The notes below the pieces were generated by a model. The model was not told the origin of the DNA. It did not search any database and saw only the letters and a program-made list of their open reading frames with translations. From the NCBI RefSeq assembly GCF_003353055.1, contig NZ_QKWJ01000002.1:248001-312000 (forward strand): a DNA stretch of 64,000 nt, written 5' to 3'. The position numbers and the translations under genes are program-made. The stretch comes from Cupriavidus lacunae. GTDB lineage: Bacteria > Pseudomonadota > Gammaproteobacteria > Burkholderiales > Burkholderiaceae. Positions 41,208-50,626 of this stretch are shown here, one piece after another (positions within the stretch are counted from its first letter, which is position 1; each line of letters begins with the position of its first letter).

Positions 41208-42164
41208 ATGACGGACCCAGGAACAAGGACCAGGCCGGCTGAGTATGGATTCGAAGCATGGCACCATTTCACATGCCAGAGCATATCCGCTTCTGAATGC
41301 TGGAGGAGTCCTGGCGCCGATTTTCGTGCGCGGGTAACAAGGCGACGCCTCGGCGCCTTGCAAGTCAGCGAGGTGGCGTCCGTGGCGACCGATGGCGTAT
41401 CGATACGCCGTGGGACTCGGGAGATCCGGAAGGACCCACGGGACCACTTCATGTTCTATCTCCTTCTGGATGGACGCGTCGAGTTGGCGCAGTACGAACG
41501 CCAGACTAGTGTGCAAGCCGGTGACTTGCTGTTGTATGACCAGGCGATGCCATTCGCGTTGAATCTATACCAGCATCATTCCATCTTGGTGAGTATTCCG
41601 AGAGAATTACTCGCTTCCAGGCTACCGGACGCTACCAAGTTCGCTGCGCGTAGGATAGCCGGGACGTCGCAGCTTGGCGCTTTGGTTAGTGACTCGTTAC
41701 AGCGGATGGCAGGGCTCGATACCTTGGGCTCGGCCGCCGTAGAGCATCGATTGGTAACGTCGCTGCTGGATCTCATCTCTGCGGCTCTCGAAGCGGAGTT
41801 TGCCGACGAGCGGGTGCTGCGCACACCGGATCGCGGAGTCATGTCTCAAGTGCAGCGCTATATTATCGCGCATCTTCAGGAGCCGGATCTCGACATCGAT
41901 CGAATTTCCGCCGCCCATCATATTTCACCGCGGACCCTGAATCGCATCTTTGCTGCGGAAGGGACGACCCCAATTCGTTGGCTTTGGAAAATGCGTCTCG
42001 CCGCCTGCTACCGGATCTTGTCAGAAGGCTATGTGACGAGCGTTACGGAAGTGGCGTTCCGGCTTGGCTTCAGCGACGCGTCGCATTTTAGCCGTGCTTT
42101 CAAGCGGGAGTTCGGAGTACTCCCATATGCAGTCTTGCGCAACTCACGAGCGTGCGTGCAATAG
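41208..42164 (+). CDS. AraC-family transcriptional regulator (AraC-binding-like domain 2 type)
   Basis: 318 residues from ATG 41208 behind GGGAGGTCCAAC. The N-terminal region (FMFYLLLDGRVELAQYERQ, AGDLLLYDQAMPFAL) is the cupin-like sensing domain seen in FeaR/benzoate-type activators. The C-terminal part has two helix-turn-helix motifs: LDIDRISAAHHISPRTLNRI and VTEVAFRLGFSDASHFSRAF. It is 15 bases after the MaoC gene and likely activates the preceding catabolic genes in response to an aromatic or organic acid. Confidence 0.88.
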   Translation: MTDPGTRTRPAEYGFEAWHHFTCQSISASECWRSPGADFRARVTRRRLGALQVSEVASVATDGVSIRRGTREIRKDPRDHFMFYLLLDGRVELAQYERQTSVQAGDLLLYDQAMPFALNLYQHHSILVSIPRELLASRLPDATKFAARRIAGTSQLGALVSDSLQRMAGLDTLGSAAVEHRLVTSLLDLISAALEAEFADERVLRTPDRGVMSQVQRYIIAHLQEPDLDIDRISAAHHISPRTLNRIFAAEGTTPIRWLWKMRLAACYRILSEGYVTSVTEVAFRLGFSDASHFSRAFKREFGVLPYAVLRNSRACVQ

Positions 42165-42246
42165 ACGGCCCACCTTCTGCCCCCCCGCGGCGGAGTAGAT
42201 GTCGCCCTTTTAGAATTTGAACCCTGGGGGAGATAAGAAGAAAGTA

Positions 42247-42483
42247 GTGGCTCGATACGGACAAGAATTCAAGGACCGGGCGGTAGCACGGTTGTTACCG
42301 CCGGAGAGTGCGGCGGTGGAAGTGGTTTCAAGGGAATTGGGTGTGGCAGGGCTACGCTGGATGAGCCTGAGGATGCGCGCGCCACCCATCGTGAGACAAA
42401 GGCCGATCGGCGCCGCATCAAGGAACTCGAGCGCGAACTGCGCCGCAAGGAGAAGGCGCTGGCCGAAGCCGCCGCCCCGTTGA
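42247..42483 (+). pseudogene. IS3-family OrfA (transposase subunit), frameshifted
   Basis: VARYGQEFKDRAVARLLPPE and then SAAVEVVSRELGVA is the helix-turn-helix of IS3 OrfA. After GVAG the frame is lost; expected OrfA sequence reappears only in other frames (KADRRRIKELERELRRKEKA near 42395-42460). Inactive. Confidence 0.7.
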
Positions 42484-42565
42484 TACTCAAAAAAAATGCT
42501 CGAAGGGGGGGCCGAGCGGCCCACGCCTGCGCACGCGCTGAACATCGAGGAGCGCGACCGCATTC

Positions 42566-43443
42566 TTGCCGTTGCCAACGAGCCGCGTTTCGCCGACATG
42601 CGCGCCGGCGCACATCGTGCCCATGCTGGCCGATGAGGGTGTCTACCTGGCCAGCGAATCGAGCTTTGGCCGGGTGCTGCGCGCCCATGGGCAGACCCGG
42701 CATCGAGGACGCGCCACGGCACCGCGTCAAAGCCACCCACCTACCACGCACGTGGCCACGGGGCCGCGCCAACTGTGGTGCTGGGACATGACCTACCTGC
42801 CAGCCGAGGTCGCCGGGCGCTGGCTTTATCTATACCTAATCCTGGATGTCTACAGCCGCAAGATCGTGGGCTTCGAGGTTCACGATCGGGAGGACGCCAG
42901 CCACGCCGCGCATCTGGTCAAACGCACGGCGCTGGCCGAGGGTATTCACGCCATGGAGGCCAAGCCGGTGCTGCATGGTGACAACGGCGCCACGCTCAAG
43001 GCCACTACGGTGCTGACGATGTTGCACTGGCCGGGCGTCAAGCCCTGGTATTCGCGTCCGCGCGTGAGCGACGATAACGCGTTTGTGGAATGCCTGTTCC
43101 GCACGGCCAAGTACCGTCCGGGGTTCCCGTCCAAGGGCTTTGGCGATCTGGCCGCGGCGCGCACCTGGGCAGCGCGCAATTCTTCCACTGGTACAACCAT
43201 GAGCACCGCCACAGCGGCATCCGCTATGTGAGCCCGGCACAGCGCCACGCCGGACAAGACGACACGATTCTCGGCGCGCGCCATGAATTGTATTATCAGG
43301 CCCGTGAACGCAACCCGCGACGTTGGTCACGCCACACACGAAATTGGTCGCCAATCGGGATGGCCACGCTCAACCCCGAGCGCGATGTTGTGGTGTCCAG
43401 CAGCGTCAACCCGGAGGCCGAGAACCGGCGTTTGGCTGCATGA
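42566..43443 (+). pseudogene. IS3-family OrfB (rve integrase core), frameshifted
   Basis: GPRQLWCWDMTYLPAEVAG carries the first catalytic Asp, VLHGDNGATLKATT the second, and DNAFVECLFRTAKYRP the Glu region. After about 43190 the frame shifts and the end continues in another frame as FFHWYNHEHRHSGIRYVSP. The N-terminal part is also in a shifted frame. The DDE residues are present, but no intact protein can be made. Confidence 0.75.
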
Positions 43444-43608
43444 ATGAGGGGACATCTACCTTGACGCGCGCCGCTGAATTGCGGGCGATACCCAGAGGCG
43501 CTCAACATGGCAATCGTAGTCTATCAAGATGGCCGCCTCGGTCGAGCCTCTCAAAGGCAAAGTGGATAGTCTGTGATTGGTCGAGTTTCCCCTCCAAGAC
43601 GATCCACT

Positions 43609-45057
43609 ATGAGCAACGTTCATCAAAGTAGTTCCGATCTGTGCGACCTGTCACTCGCTGCAGCAGCTCGGGCAATAGCGACTGGTTCTCTCTCGGCTAC
43701 AGACTACTCCACTGCGCTTCTTCAGAGCGCGCGGCTTCATGTGGACCTGAAAGCGTTTATTACGCTGGATGAAGACTATGTTCTGGAAGCTGCCAAGAAG
43801 GCGGATCAGGAACGCCAAGCCGGTAGTATTCGCGGACCACTGCACGGCGTACCCATCGCTGTCAAGGACAGCATCAATACTCAAGACCTGCCGACGTCTA
43901 TTGGCACGAGCTTGCTTGCAGATTTTAGGCCGGCAGAGGACGCAGTAATCGTCAAGGTAATGCGCAGTGCTGGCGCCATTGTTTTTGGTAAAAGCAATCT
44001 CGTCGAAATGTCCTATGGACTCACGGGGCTGAATGCACACTATGGGCAAGTGAAGAACCCATATGACATCGATCGCATAACGGGGGGGTCCTCAAGTGGA
44101 GGAGGGGCTGCGGTCGCGGCTCGTATTGTTCCTGCCGCGTTGGGTGGCGACACGGTCGGCTCGATTCGTGTGCCATCTTCGTTGTGTGGCGTGGTCGGCT
44201 TCCGGCCGTCCACTGGCCGTTGGCCGGCAGGAGGCGTCGCGCCCATCTCCGACTCCCTTGATACCGCCGGACCAATGGCAAGAACCGTTGAGGACTGCGC
44301 AATCTTGGACGCGATTGCCACTGGCGAGGTGTGGCATTCCCGCGCGCCGGTAGCAGGGCTAAAAGGGCTCCGATTCGGCTATGCACCTAGACAACATCTC
44401 GATATTGTCGATTCCGACGTCGAGTCGTGCTTTTCGAGAGCTCTTGCAGTACTGGCCGAAGCTGGCGCAGAGATTGTTGAAGTGGACCTAGGTGCGGACT
44501 TTCATGCGCTGGCATTCAAGGCGAACTGGCCGATCTTTGCGAGAGAGACGCGCCCGTCCGTTACAAATTTCCTGGCGGAGCACGGTATTGCGACGACATT
44601 CGAGAAGATCTATGAGGGTCTAGGTACGGGCATCAAATCCGTTTGGGCCAATAGTGTTGTGCTCAATGCACCGAATTCTGTATCGAAGCAAGACTACTAC
44701 GCTTCATTGAATCTTCATCGGCCGGTCTTGCAACAACGCTTTGCACAAGCCTACCGCGAGCATCGGCTGGACGGCTTACTCTTTCCGACCACGCCAACCG
44801 TTGCACCGCCGATCGCATCGCATGCACAGTTCGACGTGGCAGGCCATGCCGCCAACCGCATCACGCTAGCGCGGAATACGTTTCCTGGCAGTTGCGCCGG
44901 CTTGCCTGGGATCTCAATTCCGATTGGTCTTTCACCGGCAGGCCTGCCTATCGGGATGGAGATTGATGGGCCACGGAACGGCGACGTGGCGTTGTTGGAA
45001 GCCGCCTCGCGGGTATTCGCTGTCCTCGGTCCTATCGCAGCGCCCAAGCTAGCTTGA
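43609..45057 (+). CDS. Amidase signature enzyme
   Basis: 482 residues from ATG 43609 (MSNVHQSSSDLCDLSLAAAA). The Ser-cisSer-Lys triad is recognisable: Lys86 in GVPIAVKDSI, the serine run in RITGGSSSGGGAAVAA (161-163) and Ser185 in GGDTVGSIRVP, where the usual second Gly is Val. Members hydrolyse amides, nitrile-derived amides or Gln-tRNA intermediates; this one has no GatB/C neighbour, so it is a catabolic amidase. Ribosome site weak. It is followed by an MHS carrier 79 bases downstream, probably importing the amide. Confidence 0.88.
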   Translation: MSNVHQSSSDLCDLSLAAAARAIATGSLSATDYSTALLQSARLHVDLKAFITLDEDYVLEAAKKADQERQAGSIRGPLHGVPIAVKDSINTQDLPTSIGTSLLADFRPAEDAVIVKVMRSAGAIVFGKSNLVEMSYGLTGLNAHYGQVKNPYDIDRITGGSSSGGGAAVAARIVPAALGGDTVGSIRVPSSLCGVVGFRPSTGRWPAGGVAPISDSLDTAGPMARTVEDCAILDAIATGEVWHSRAPVAGLKGLRFGYAPRQHLDIVDSDVESCFSRALAVLAEAGAEIVEVDLGADFHALAFKANWPIFARETRPSVTNFLAEHGIATTFEKIYEGLGTGIKSVWANSVVLNAPNSVSKQDYYASLNLHRPVLQQRFAQAYREHRLDGLLFPTTPTVAPPIASHAQFDVAGHAANRITLARNTFPGSCAGLPGISIPIGLSPAGLPIGMEIDGPRNGDVALLEAASRVFAVLGPIAAPKLA

Positions 45058-45136
45058 TGCGAATTCTGGGCCGCAGGGATAGGGAGACAATCCCAACGCC
45101 TCCTTCTACTAGAACTATTCAACTGGAAGCAACGTC

Positions 45137-46453
45137 ATGTCAGTCGAGACAGGTAATGCAAGACGCGCCGCAGCAGGCGCCTTCATTGGCACCACAATCG
45201 AGTTCTATGACTTCTATGTTTACGCTACCGCGGCTGCGCTTGTCCTTGGCCAACTCTTCTTTCCCGGTGATAACGTCCATCTGAGCACGCTTGCCGCATT
45301 TGGTACGTTCGCCGTTGGATTCATCGCTCGGCCGCTGGCCGGAGTTGTCTTCGGGCATCTGGGTGACCGACTCGGGCGCAAAAAAATGCTGCTGGTTACT
45401 ATGGGGATTATGGGTGCCGCAACCACGGGCATCGGCCTCCTTCCCACTTATGCGGTAATTGGGTACTGGGCACCAGTAGGATTGGTTGCGTTACGCCTCC
45501 TACAAGGCATATCGGTAGGTGGAGAATGGGGCGGTGCCGTGTTGATGGCGAGCGAGAACGCGCCAAGTGGGCGAAAGACTTTCTACGCATCCTTTGCTCA
45601 GCTCGGAAGTCCGGCGGGACTCTTGCTGACCTTGATCGTGTTCAAACTAGTCTCGCTATTGAGTGAGCGCGAGTTCCTGGCTTGGGGATGGCGAGTTCCA
45701 TTCCTGGTTGGCAGCCTTCTGATGCTGGCGGGTCTCTACATCAGAAGTGGCGTGCGCGAGTCTGCGGAGTTCGCGGCGGTCATCGCAAGTCGGGATACGG
45801 CGAAGTTTCCCATTGCCGAAGTCGTGCGCGATAGTTGGAGAGAGATTGTCTGTGCCGCGCTCGCCGTGACAATCGGAACGGCCGGCTTCTTCTTTACTAA
45901 TACGTTCATGATCACATACGTGACCCAGTATCTCGGCGTTTCACGTTCAGTCATTCTCGATTGCCTGTTCGTGGTAACGGTCATACAGTTCGTCTCGCAA
46001 CCCGCTTCTGCATTGCTGGCTCAGAAGGTTGGAGAAACGCGCTTTCTGCAGGGCGCGGCCGGGCTGTGCATCCTCGCGCCATATCCGATGTTCTGGCTGG
46101 TTTGTACAAAGAATGTGTATCTAATGACAGCCGGAATTGCGCTAAGCGTAGTGCTCCTCTCTGCAGTCTATGCAGTCATTGCCGGCTACATTACGCAGGT
46201 TTTCCCCGCACGTGTCCGATACTCCGGCATTTCCTTGTCGTATCAGTTGTGCAGTGCGCTGGCCAGTGGGACTGCGCCAGTGATTGGCACACTGCTGGCT
46301 GAACGCTATGCCGGGCAATGGACACCACTCGCTGTGTTTTTCAGCCTGCTTTCCGTTCTGTCGCTACTCGGAATTTGCGGACTCGCCAAGCTAAACAAGG
46401 GGCGTCGCGTGGGCGATGCGGGGGAACCGGCTGCACAGCCAAGTGGAGCATAG
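45137..46453 (+). CDS. MFS carrier of the metabolite:H+ symporter (MHS) type
   Basis: 438 residues from ATG 45137 with GGAAG upstream. GTTIEFYDFYVYATAAALVL is the typical helix 1 of MHS carriers, FIARPLAGVVFGHLGDRLGRKK motif A, and LLQGISVGGEWGGAVLMASE helix 4. It belongs with the amidase gene as an uptake and hydrolysis pair. The end converges on the XRE-cupin gene, with 30 bases between. Confidence 0.88.
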   Translation: MSVETGNARRAAAGAFIGTTIEFYDFYVYATAAALVLGQLFFPGDNVHLSTLAAFGTFAVGFIARPLAGVVFGHLGDRLGRKKMLLVTMGIMGAATTGIGLLPTYAVIGYWAPVGLVALRLLQGISVGGEWGGAVLMASENAPSGRKTFYASFAQLGSPAGLLLTLIVFKLVSLLSEREFLAWGWRVPFLVGSLLMLAGLYIRSGVRESAEFAAVIASRDTAKFPIAEVVRDSWREIVCAALAVTIGTAGFFFTNTFMITYVTQYLGVSRSVILDCLFVVTVIQFVSQPASALLAQKVGETRFLQGAAGLCILAPYPMFWLVCTKNVYLMTAGIALSVVLLSAVYAVIAGYITQVFPARVRYSGISLSYQLCSALASGTAPVIGTLLAERYAGQWTPLAVFFSLLSVLSLLGICGLAKLNKGRRVGDAGEPAAQPSGA

Positions 46454-46483
46454 TGTTAATTGCCTCCGGTGGCGCGCGTGAAG

Positions 46484-47161
46484 TTATTCGTTCGCACCCG
46501 CTACGATAATGAGGATGCTGGTTTGCGGATCGACTCCTCGCACGTGGTGCTGGATGTGCCCCGGAAATTGGGCGTAGTCGCCGCTTCGCAAAACCAGCGT
46601 GTGCGCAGCGAGTTCAATTTCAACCGTGCCGGAGAGCACAAAAAACATCTCTTCGCCGCCATGATAGGCGCCTTTGTTCATACTAGACTCGGCATTCAGA
46701 TGCACAATAAATGCCTCATACGGGGCATCCACCTGTGCCCGAGAGAGAGCCGCATAGCGGTAACCGCCCTCACTCGGTGAACTGGTCAAGACTTGCCGGT
46801 CTGCCGCCCGCACGACATGTAAGCCATCGGCTCCCGCCGATTCCCCTAGTAACGTCGACACGCGCGTCTGCAATGCCTCCGCCAGGCGAATCAAGGCCGC
46901 AATCGAAAGTGATTTTTCCCCTCGCTCGAAGCGAGAAAGATGCCCTTTGCTTAAGCCTGTGCGCTCGGCCAGCTCATCCAGCGTCAGATTTTGTCGCCTA
47001 CGTGCGGCGCGTGCGTAGTGGCCGGGGTGTGTGCCCGCCGGCCCTAGCCTGCTGCCGGTGGGCGCCGTCGTTCCATCCAGGACTTTGTCCTGGCGGTGCT
47101 CAGAAGTTGTCTGCTTCGTTTGCGTTAGACGTTCAGTTCTTGCCTTCATCCTGTAGCTCAT
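46484..47161 (-). CDS. XRE-family regulator with C-terminal cupin domain
   Basis: 225 residues. The lambda-repressor-like helix-turn-helix is RQNLTLDELAERTGLSKGHL followed by SRFERGEKSLSI. The C-terminal cupin shows YHGGEEMFFVLSGTVEIEL and GDYAQFPGHIQHHV, so a small ligand or metal could be sensed. Proteins of this layout (PuuR-like) repress amine, amino-acid or glutathione-linked catabolic genes. A 29-bp perfect palindrome lies 115 bases before its start, facing the GST gene. Confidence 0.87.
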   Translation of the reverse strand: MSYRMKARTERLTQTKQTTSEHRQDKVLDGTTAPTGSRLGPAGTHPGHYARAARRRQNLTLDELAERTGLSKGHLSRFERGEKSLSIAALIRLAEALQTRVSTLLGESAGADGLHVVRAADRQVLTSSPSEGGYRYAALSRAQVDAPYEAFIVHLNAESSMNKGAYHGGEEMFFVLSGTVEIELAAHTLVLRSGDYAQFPGHIQHHVRGVDPQTSILIIVAGANE

Positions 47162-47275
47162 GCCGCTCTTTGTCTGTTCGTCGCTTACCCATTCCTAGGG
47201 GAAACCCTAAATCTAAATTTCTACATCCTAGCATCTTTCCCTGCTTGAACTCCCTTCGTCTTCGAGGTAGAGTTT

Positions 47276-47304
47276 TCCCAAGGACAACTTTGTTGTCCTT
47301 GGGA
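47276..47304. promoter_or_regulatory. 29-bp perfect palindrome between XRE-cupin and GST genes
   Basis: TCCCAAGGACAAC (47276-47288) is mirrored exactly at 47292-47304 around TTT. The AAGGACAA core suits an XRE-type dimer. It could also act as a bidirectional hairpin, but it precedes rather than follows genes on both sides. Confidence 0.6.
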
Positions 47305-47485
47305 GATGCGGGTTTTTGAGCGCGGCGTATCGGACGCCTCGGATGGGAGCGGATTGTGGACTCATCTCATCAGGTCGTGTGCCTGGGAATCCTGCATCAC
47401 GAATTCCAGTGGGAAGTGTCCGGTCTTCAGTGTCGATGCGTTGATGGTGAAGTCTTGCAGTAACAACGAAGGGAGGCTGCATTTG

Positions 47486-48109
47486 ATGGTGCTTTACGAC
47501 CACCCGTTATCGGGAAATTGCCACAAAATCCGACTACTTTTATCAATGCTCGCTTTGCCATATGAAAGTAGATTCACTGACGTAATCAATCACGCCACCA
47601 AAACTGAAGAGTTCGGGACTCTCAATCCTTTGCGGCAAATTCCGATATTGATGGACGGTGACTATGTCGTGCAGGATAGTCACGCGGTCCTTGTATATCT
47701 TGCGGAGAAATACGGCGCGGAGTGGAGCGGTGTCGATGCACCTGAGCGGGCGCGGGTAATGGAGTGGCTGTCATTCTCTGCAAACGAGATTGGGAACAGT
47801 CTCCAACCGGCGCGGGTCTACTATCTTCTCGATGAGATGATAGATATCGAGCGTGCGACGAACTCCGGCCTTCGGGTCCTTAAGGTTCTTGACGAGAGGT
47901 TGGCCATGCGTGATTGGCTCGCACTCGACCGTCCCACCATAGCCGATCTCGCATGCTTTCCCTATGTGGCGCTCTCGCGCGAAGGCCGTCTGCCACTGGA
48001 TGACTTTGCGAACGTATGTGGCTGGATTGAGCGTGTCATGGCGCTGCCGGGTTTCATTGAGATGCCTGGCATAGCGAAGTCTGCTGCTGAGAATTACCAG
48101 CACCCGTAG
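47486..48109 (+). CDS. Glutathione S-transferase
   Basis: 207 residues from ATG 47486 with GGGAGG upstream; the longer frame from 47306 runs over the palindrome. The thioredoxin-like half has MVLYDHPLSGNCHKIRLLLS, NPLRQIPILMDGDYVVQDSH (cis-Pro and Ser/Asp glutathione site) and LVYLAEKYG. The helical half includes RPTIADLACFPYVA (N-capping box). Bacterial GSTs of this kind conjugate or isomerise catabolic intermediates such as maleylpyruvate. Likely under XRE-cupin control. Confidence 0.87.
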   Translation: MVLYDHPLSGNCHKIRLLLSMLALPYESRFTDVINHATKTEEFGTLNPLRQIPILMDGDYVVQDSHAVLVYLAEKYGAEWSGVDAPERARVMEWLSFSANEIGNSLQPARVYYLLDEMIDIERATNSGLRVLKVLDERLAMRDWLALDRPTIADLACFPYVALSREGRLPLDDFANVCGWIERVMALPGFIEMPGIAKSAAENYQHP

Positions 48110-48186
48110 GTTCTGATTTGCCACGGAACCCGCTGTAGATATTGCCATTAACAATGGCATAGCCACGAACGATACTGGGATTGATC

Positions 48187-48954
48187 ATGAAGAATACGGA
48201 AAGACAGCTTGTCACAGAACAGGCCACAACAAGGATGGCGGCCGGACTGGATTACGGAGACTGGACCGAGGCTGAGAAATTGGCGCTGACATGTCGGATT
48301 CTTGCCGATCATGGGCATTCGGAGACGCTTGCCGGTCAGATTAGCGTACGCTGTGACGATGGAACTTTCCTGACGACGCCAATGGCAGTTGGTTTTGATG
48401 AGATCGATGTCGATCGCATCCTTCGCCTGGATGCGGACATGAATGTTCTAGCCGGGAAGGGGATCCCGAATCCTGCGATTCGCTTTCATATGTGGGTGTA
48501 CAGGGGAAGACCGGATGTCAACTGCGTCGTGCATACACATCCGCCATATGTTTCGGCGCTCTCCATGATCGGAAGTCCGCTACGGGTCGCGCATATGGAC
48601 GCAACTCCCTTCGCCGGCGATTGCGGCTATCTCGCAGAGTGGCCCGGATTGCCAATCGCGGATCAGGAAGGGGAGCTGATTACCGCCGCCCTTGGTGCGC
48701 ACCGTAGCGTTCTGCTTGCCAATCACGGCTTCTTGTGTGCCACTTCCTCGGTTGAGGAAACCGCATATCTTGCTGTCCTGATAGAGAAGGCCGCTCGGGA
48801 TCAACTCCGTGCCCAGGCAGGAGGTGAGCTTCGAGAAGTTGATCCAAATCTCGCCCGCGAGTCCCACGACTTCCTCCTCTTACCCAGTGTTGTGCGTGCA
48901 AGCTTTGCCATGTTCGCCAGGCGTCTGCTGCGCAAGGAAGCGCGGACTGTGTAA
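48187..48954 (+). CDS. Class II aldolase/adducin family protein
   Basis: 255 residues from ATG 48187. CRILADHGHSETLAGQISVR, VHTHPPYVSALS (two metal-binding His) and HRSVLLANHGFLCA (third His region) define the zinc-dependent class II aldolase fold. Members act as fuculose-phosphate-type aldolases, or decarboxylases of hydroxy-oxo acids. Its neighbours (GST, MFS, flavin reductase, CoA-transferase) suggest a role in splitting a ring-cleavage product. Confidence 0.85.
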   Translation: MKNTERQLVTEQATTRMAAGLDYGDWTEAEKLALTCRILADHGHSETLAGQISVRCDDGTFLTTPMAVGFDEIDVDRILRLDADMNVLAGKGIPNPAIRFHMWVYRGRPDVNCVVHTHPPYVSALSMIGSPLRVAHMDATPFAGDCGYLAEWPGLPIADQEGELITAALGAHRSVLLANHGFLCATSSVEETAYLAVLIEKAARDQLRAQAGGELREVDPNLARESHDFLLLPSVVRASFAMFARRLLRKEARTV

Positions 48955-49111
48955 CGGTCCTGAAGCGTCTCATGTACCAGGAGGGGTTCAGCAGGAGCCC
49001 AATCGTCCGTCAAGTCAGATGCTGTCGCAGACGGATCCTTAGGTGATTGACCGCACGCATTGGGTAATGAAGCCGGGTTGTGTGGATCGATAGCCCCGAA
49101 TTGAAACATAA

Positions 49112-49129
49112 ATTCCTATTGAGGGGAAT
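49112..49129. promoter_or_regulatory. 18-bp palindrome ATTCCT-N6-GGGAAT (site 4)
   Basis: ATTCCTATTGAGGGGAAT, 60 bases before the MFS start, with one mismatch to the arm consensus. Same spacing as the sites at 14067, 18348 and 18371. Position suits a promoter operator of the transporter gene. Confidence 0.6.
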
Positions 49130-49188
49130 TTATATTGAGCGGTACCAAACCGCATTGCGGCTGCAAAACCGGCCGCGGAGGAGAAGTT

Positions 49189-50556
49189 ATGCTTGGTCAA
49201 GTAAGTGTAGCGCGCGGCACGGTCGAGGATGTAGTCGCGCGCATTGAGCGCATGCCGATCTCGCGTTGGCATCTCAAGGCGCGCTTCATTATCGGCATCG
49301 CCACGTTGTTCGATGCCTTTGACAACCTAGCCATCGCGTATGTGTTGCCAGTTCTGGCTCCACAATGGCATCTCAGTACGGGTCAAATCGGCTTGCTATT
49401 GTCGGCAAGTTTCTTTGGCCAGTTAGTGGCCGCGCTATTCTTTGGGTGGTGGGCGGAACGCATTGGCAGAAAGCGTGCGTTGACATGGTCAATCCTGATC
49501 TATTCTCTGCTGAGCCTCGCCTGCGCCTTTGCGTGGGACTTCAAGTCACTGCTGCTGCTACGTACGTTGCAGGGATTCGGGATTGGAGGCGAGGTCCCTG
49601 TGGCAATGACCTACATCTCGGAACTGTCTCGTACACACGGGCGCGGTCGCTTCGTATTGCTTTATGAGCTAGTTTTCCCTGTTGGGCTGCTTGCCGCGGT
49701 GCTTGTGGGAGCGTGGATCGTTCCGGACATCGGCTGGCGTTGGCTCTTTGTCATCGGTGCGCTGCCCGCTCTGCTGGTCTTTATGCTGCGGAGGCTTCCG
49801 GAGTCGCCCCGCTGGCTCGCGAGCAAGGGAAGATTCGCGGAAGCTGATACAGCGCTGAGCACGATCGAAAAGGCCATAGAGAAGTCGAGTGGGCAGTCTT
49901 TGCCAGCGGCACAGCCCATCGCGCTGACCATCGAGCGCTCGGCCTCGTTGGCTGACCTGTTTGGGCCGCAATATCTGCGGCGTACCCTCACGAGTTGGGT
50001 TATCTGGAGTACTTGCTACTTCTGTACTTATGGTCTGCTCGTTTGGCTTCCCAGCATTTACCGAAACGTCTTTCATCTCGGTGTCGGAGATGCATTGATT
50101 TACAGCGTTGCGACGCAGGCGGTCGGGCTGGCTGGGTGTCTGCTCTGCGCGCTGTCGATTGACATGACTATGCGCCGAACCGCATTTGGCGTCGCCTTCC
50201 TTGGTGCGGCTGTCTCGTTCCTCTGCATCTGGTTCGTGAATCCCACTTCCGCAATGACCCTGATGATTGTCGGATCCATTGCGAACTTCTTCGTCGCCTA
50301 TATCGCGATCGGGGTTTATCTCTATACGACGGAAATCTATCCAACGCGGTCTCGTGCAATTGGGCTTTCGGCTAGCGCGTTCTGGGCCCGTGTCGCCGGA
50401 TTCGTCGGGCCGAACGTAATTGGGGGAACGATTGTCACTTGGGGGCTTGGTTCAGTGTTCCTCGGCTTGGCGATTGCCGCCGCCTTCGCCGCCGTGGTGT
50501 CTTGGCTTTTCGTAAGCGAAACGCGGTTCCGGATGCTCGAGGAAGTCTCTCCGTAA
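49189..50556 (+). CDS. MFS transporter (putative organic-acid/metabolite carrier)
   Basis: 455 residues from ATG 49189 behind GAGGAGAAGTT. GIATLFDAFDNLAIAYVLPV is helix 1, FFGWWAERIGRKRAL is motif A, LQGFGIGGEVPVAMTYISEL helix 4 and PESPRWLASKGRF the cytoplasmic loop. The pattern is that of the sugar-porter/aromatic-acid carriers. The 18-bp palindrome upstream links it to the TetR-type regulon at 14-18 kb. Confidence 0.87.
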   Translation: MLGQVSVARGTVEDVVARIERMPISRWHLKARFIIGIATLFDAFDNLAIAYVLPVLAPQWHLSTGQIGLLLSASFFGQLVAALFFGWWAERIGRKRALTWSILIYSLLSLACAFAWDFKSLLLLRTLQGFGIGGEVPVAMTYISELSRTHGRGRFVLLYELVFPVGLLAAVLVGAWIVPDIGWRWLFVIGALPALLVFMLRRLPESPRWLASKGRFAEADTALSTIEKAIEKSSGQSLPAAQPIALTIERSASLADLFGPQYLRRTLTSWVIWSTCYFCTYGLLVWLPSIYRNVFHLGVGDALIYSVATQAVGLAGCLLCALSIDMTMRRTAFGVAFLGAAVSFLCIWFVNPTSAMTLMIVGSIANFFVAYIAIGVYLYTTEIYPTRSRAIGLSASAFWARVAGFVGPNVIGGTIVTWGLGSVFLGLAIAAAFAAVVSWLFVSETRFRMLEEVSP

Positions 50557-50582
50557 TCACCCACATACGTTTTTGTTGATCC

Positions 50583-50605
50583 GGGCGCCTCGGGAGAGAG
50601 CGCCC
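50583..50605 (+). terminator. Weak terminator-like stem after the MFS gene
   Basis: GGGCGC (50583-50588) pairs with GCGCCC (50600-50605), followed by TTT. It lies between the MFS stop and the flavin reductase ribosome site, so termination is probably partial. Confidence 0.4.
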
Positions 50606-50626
50606 TTTAGAAGCCCAGGAGTTATT

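Larger units (their letters stand above)
42195..43459 (+). mobile_element. Decayed IS3-family insertion sequence
   Basis: The 1265-bp segment is bounded by an imperfect inverted repeat: GTAGATGTCGCCCTTTT on the left, and the complement of the right end starting GTAGATGTCCCCTCATTC. It contains both IS3-type reading frames, each broken. Length, two-frame organisation and DDE core agree with the IS3 family. No clear target-site duplication can be seen. It separates the AraC cluster from the amidase cluster. Confidence 0.75.

Noticed and set aside
46711-47319. Plus-strand 202-codon frame
   Set aside because: Antisense to the XRE-cupin gene, with proline/serine-rich shadow composition.
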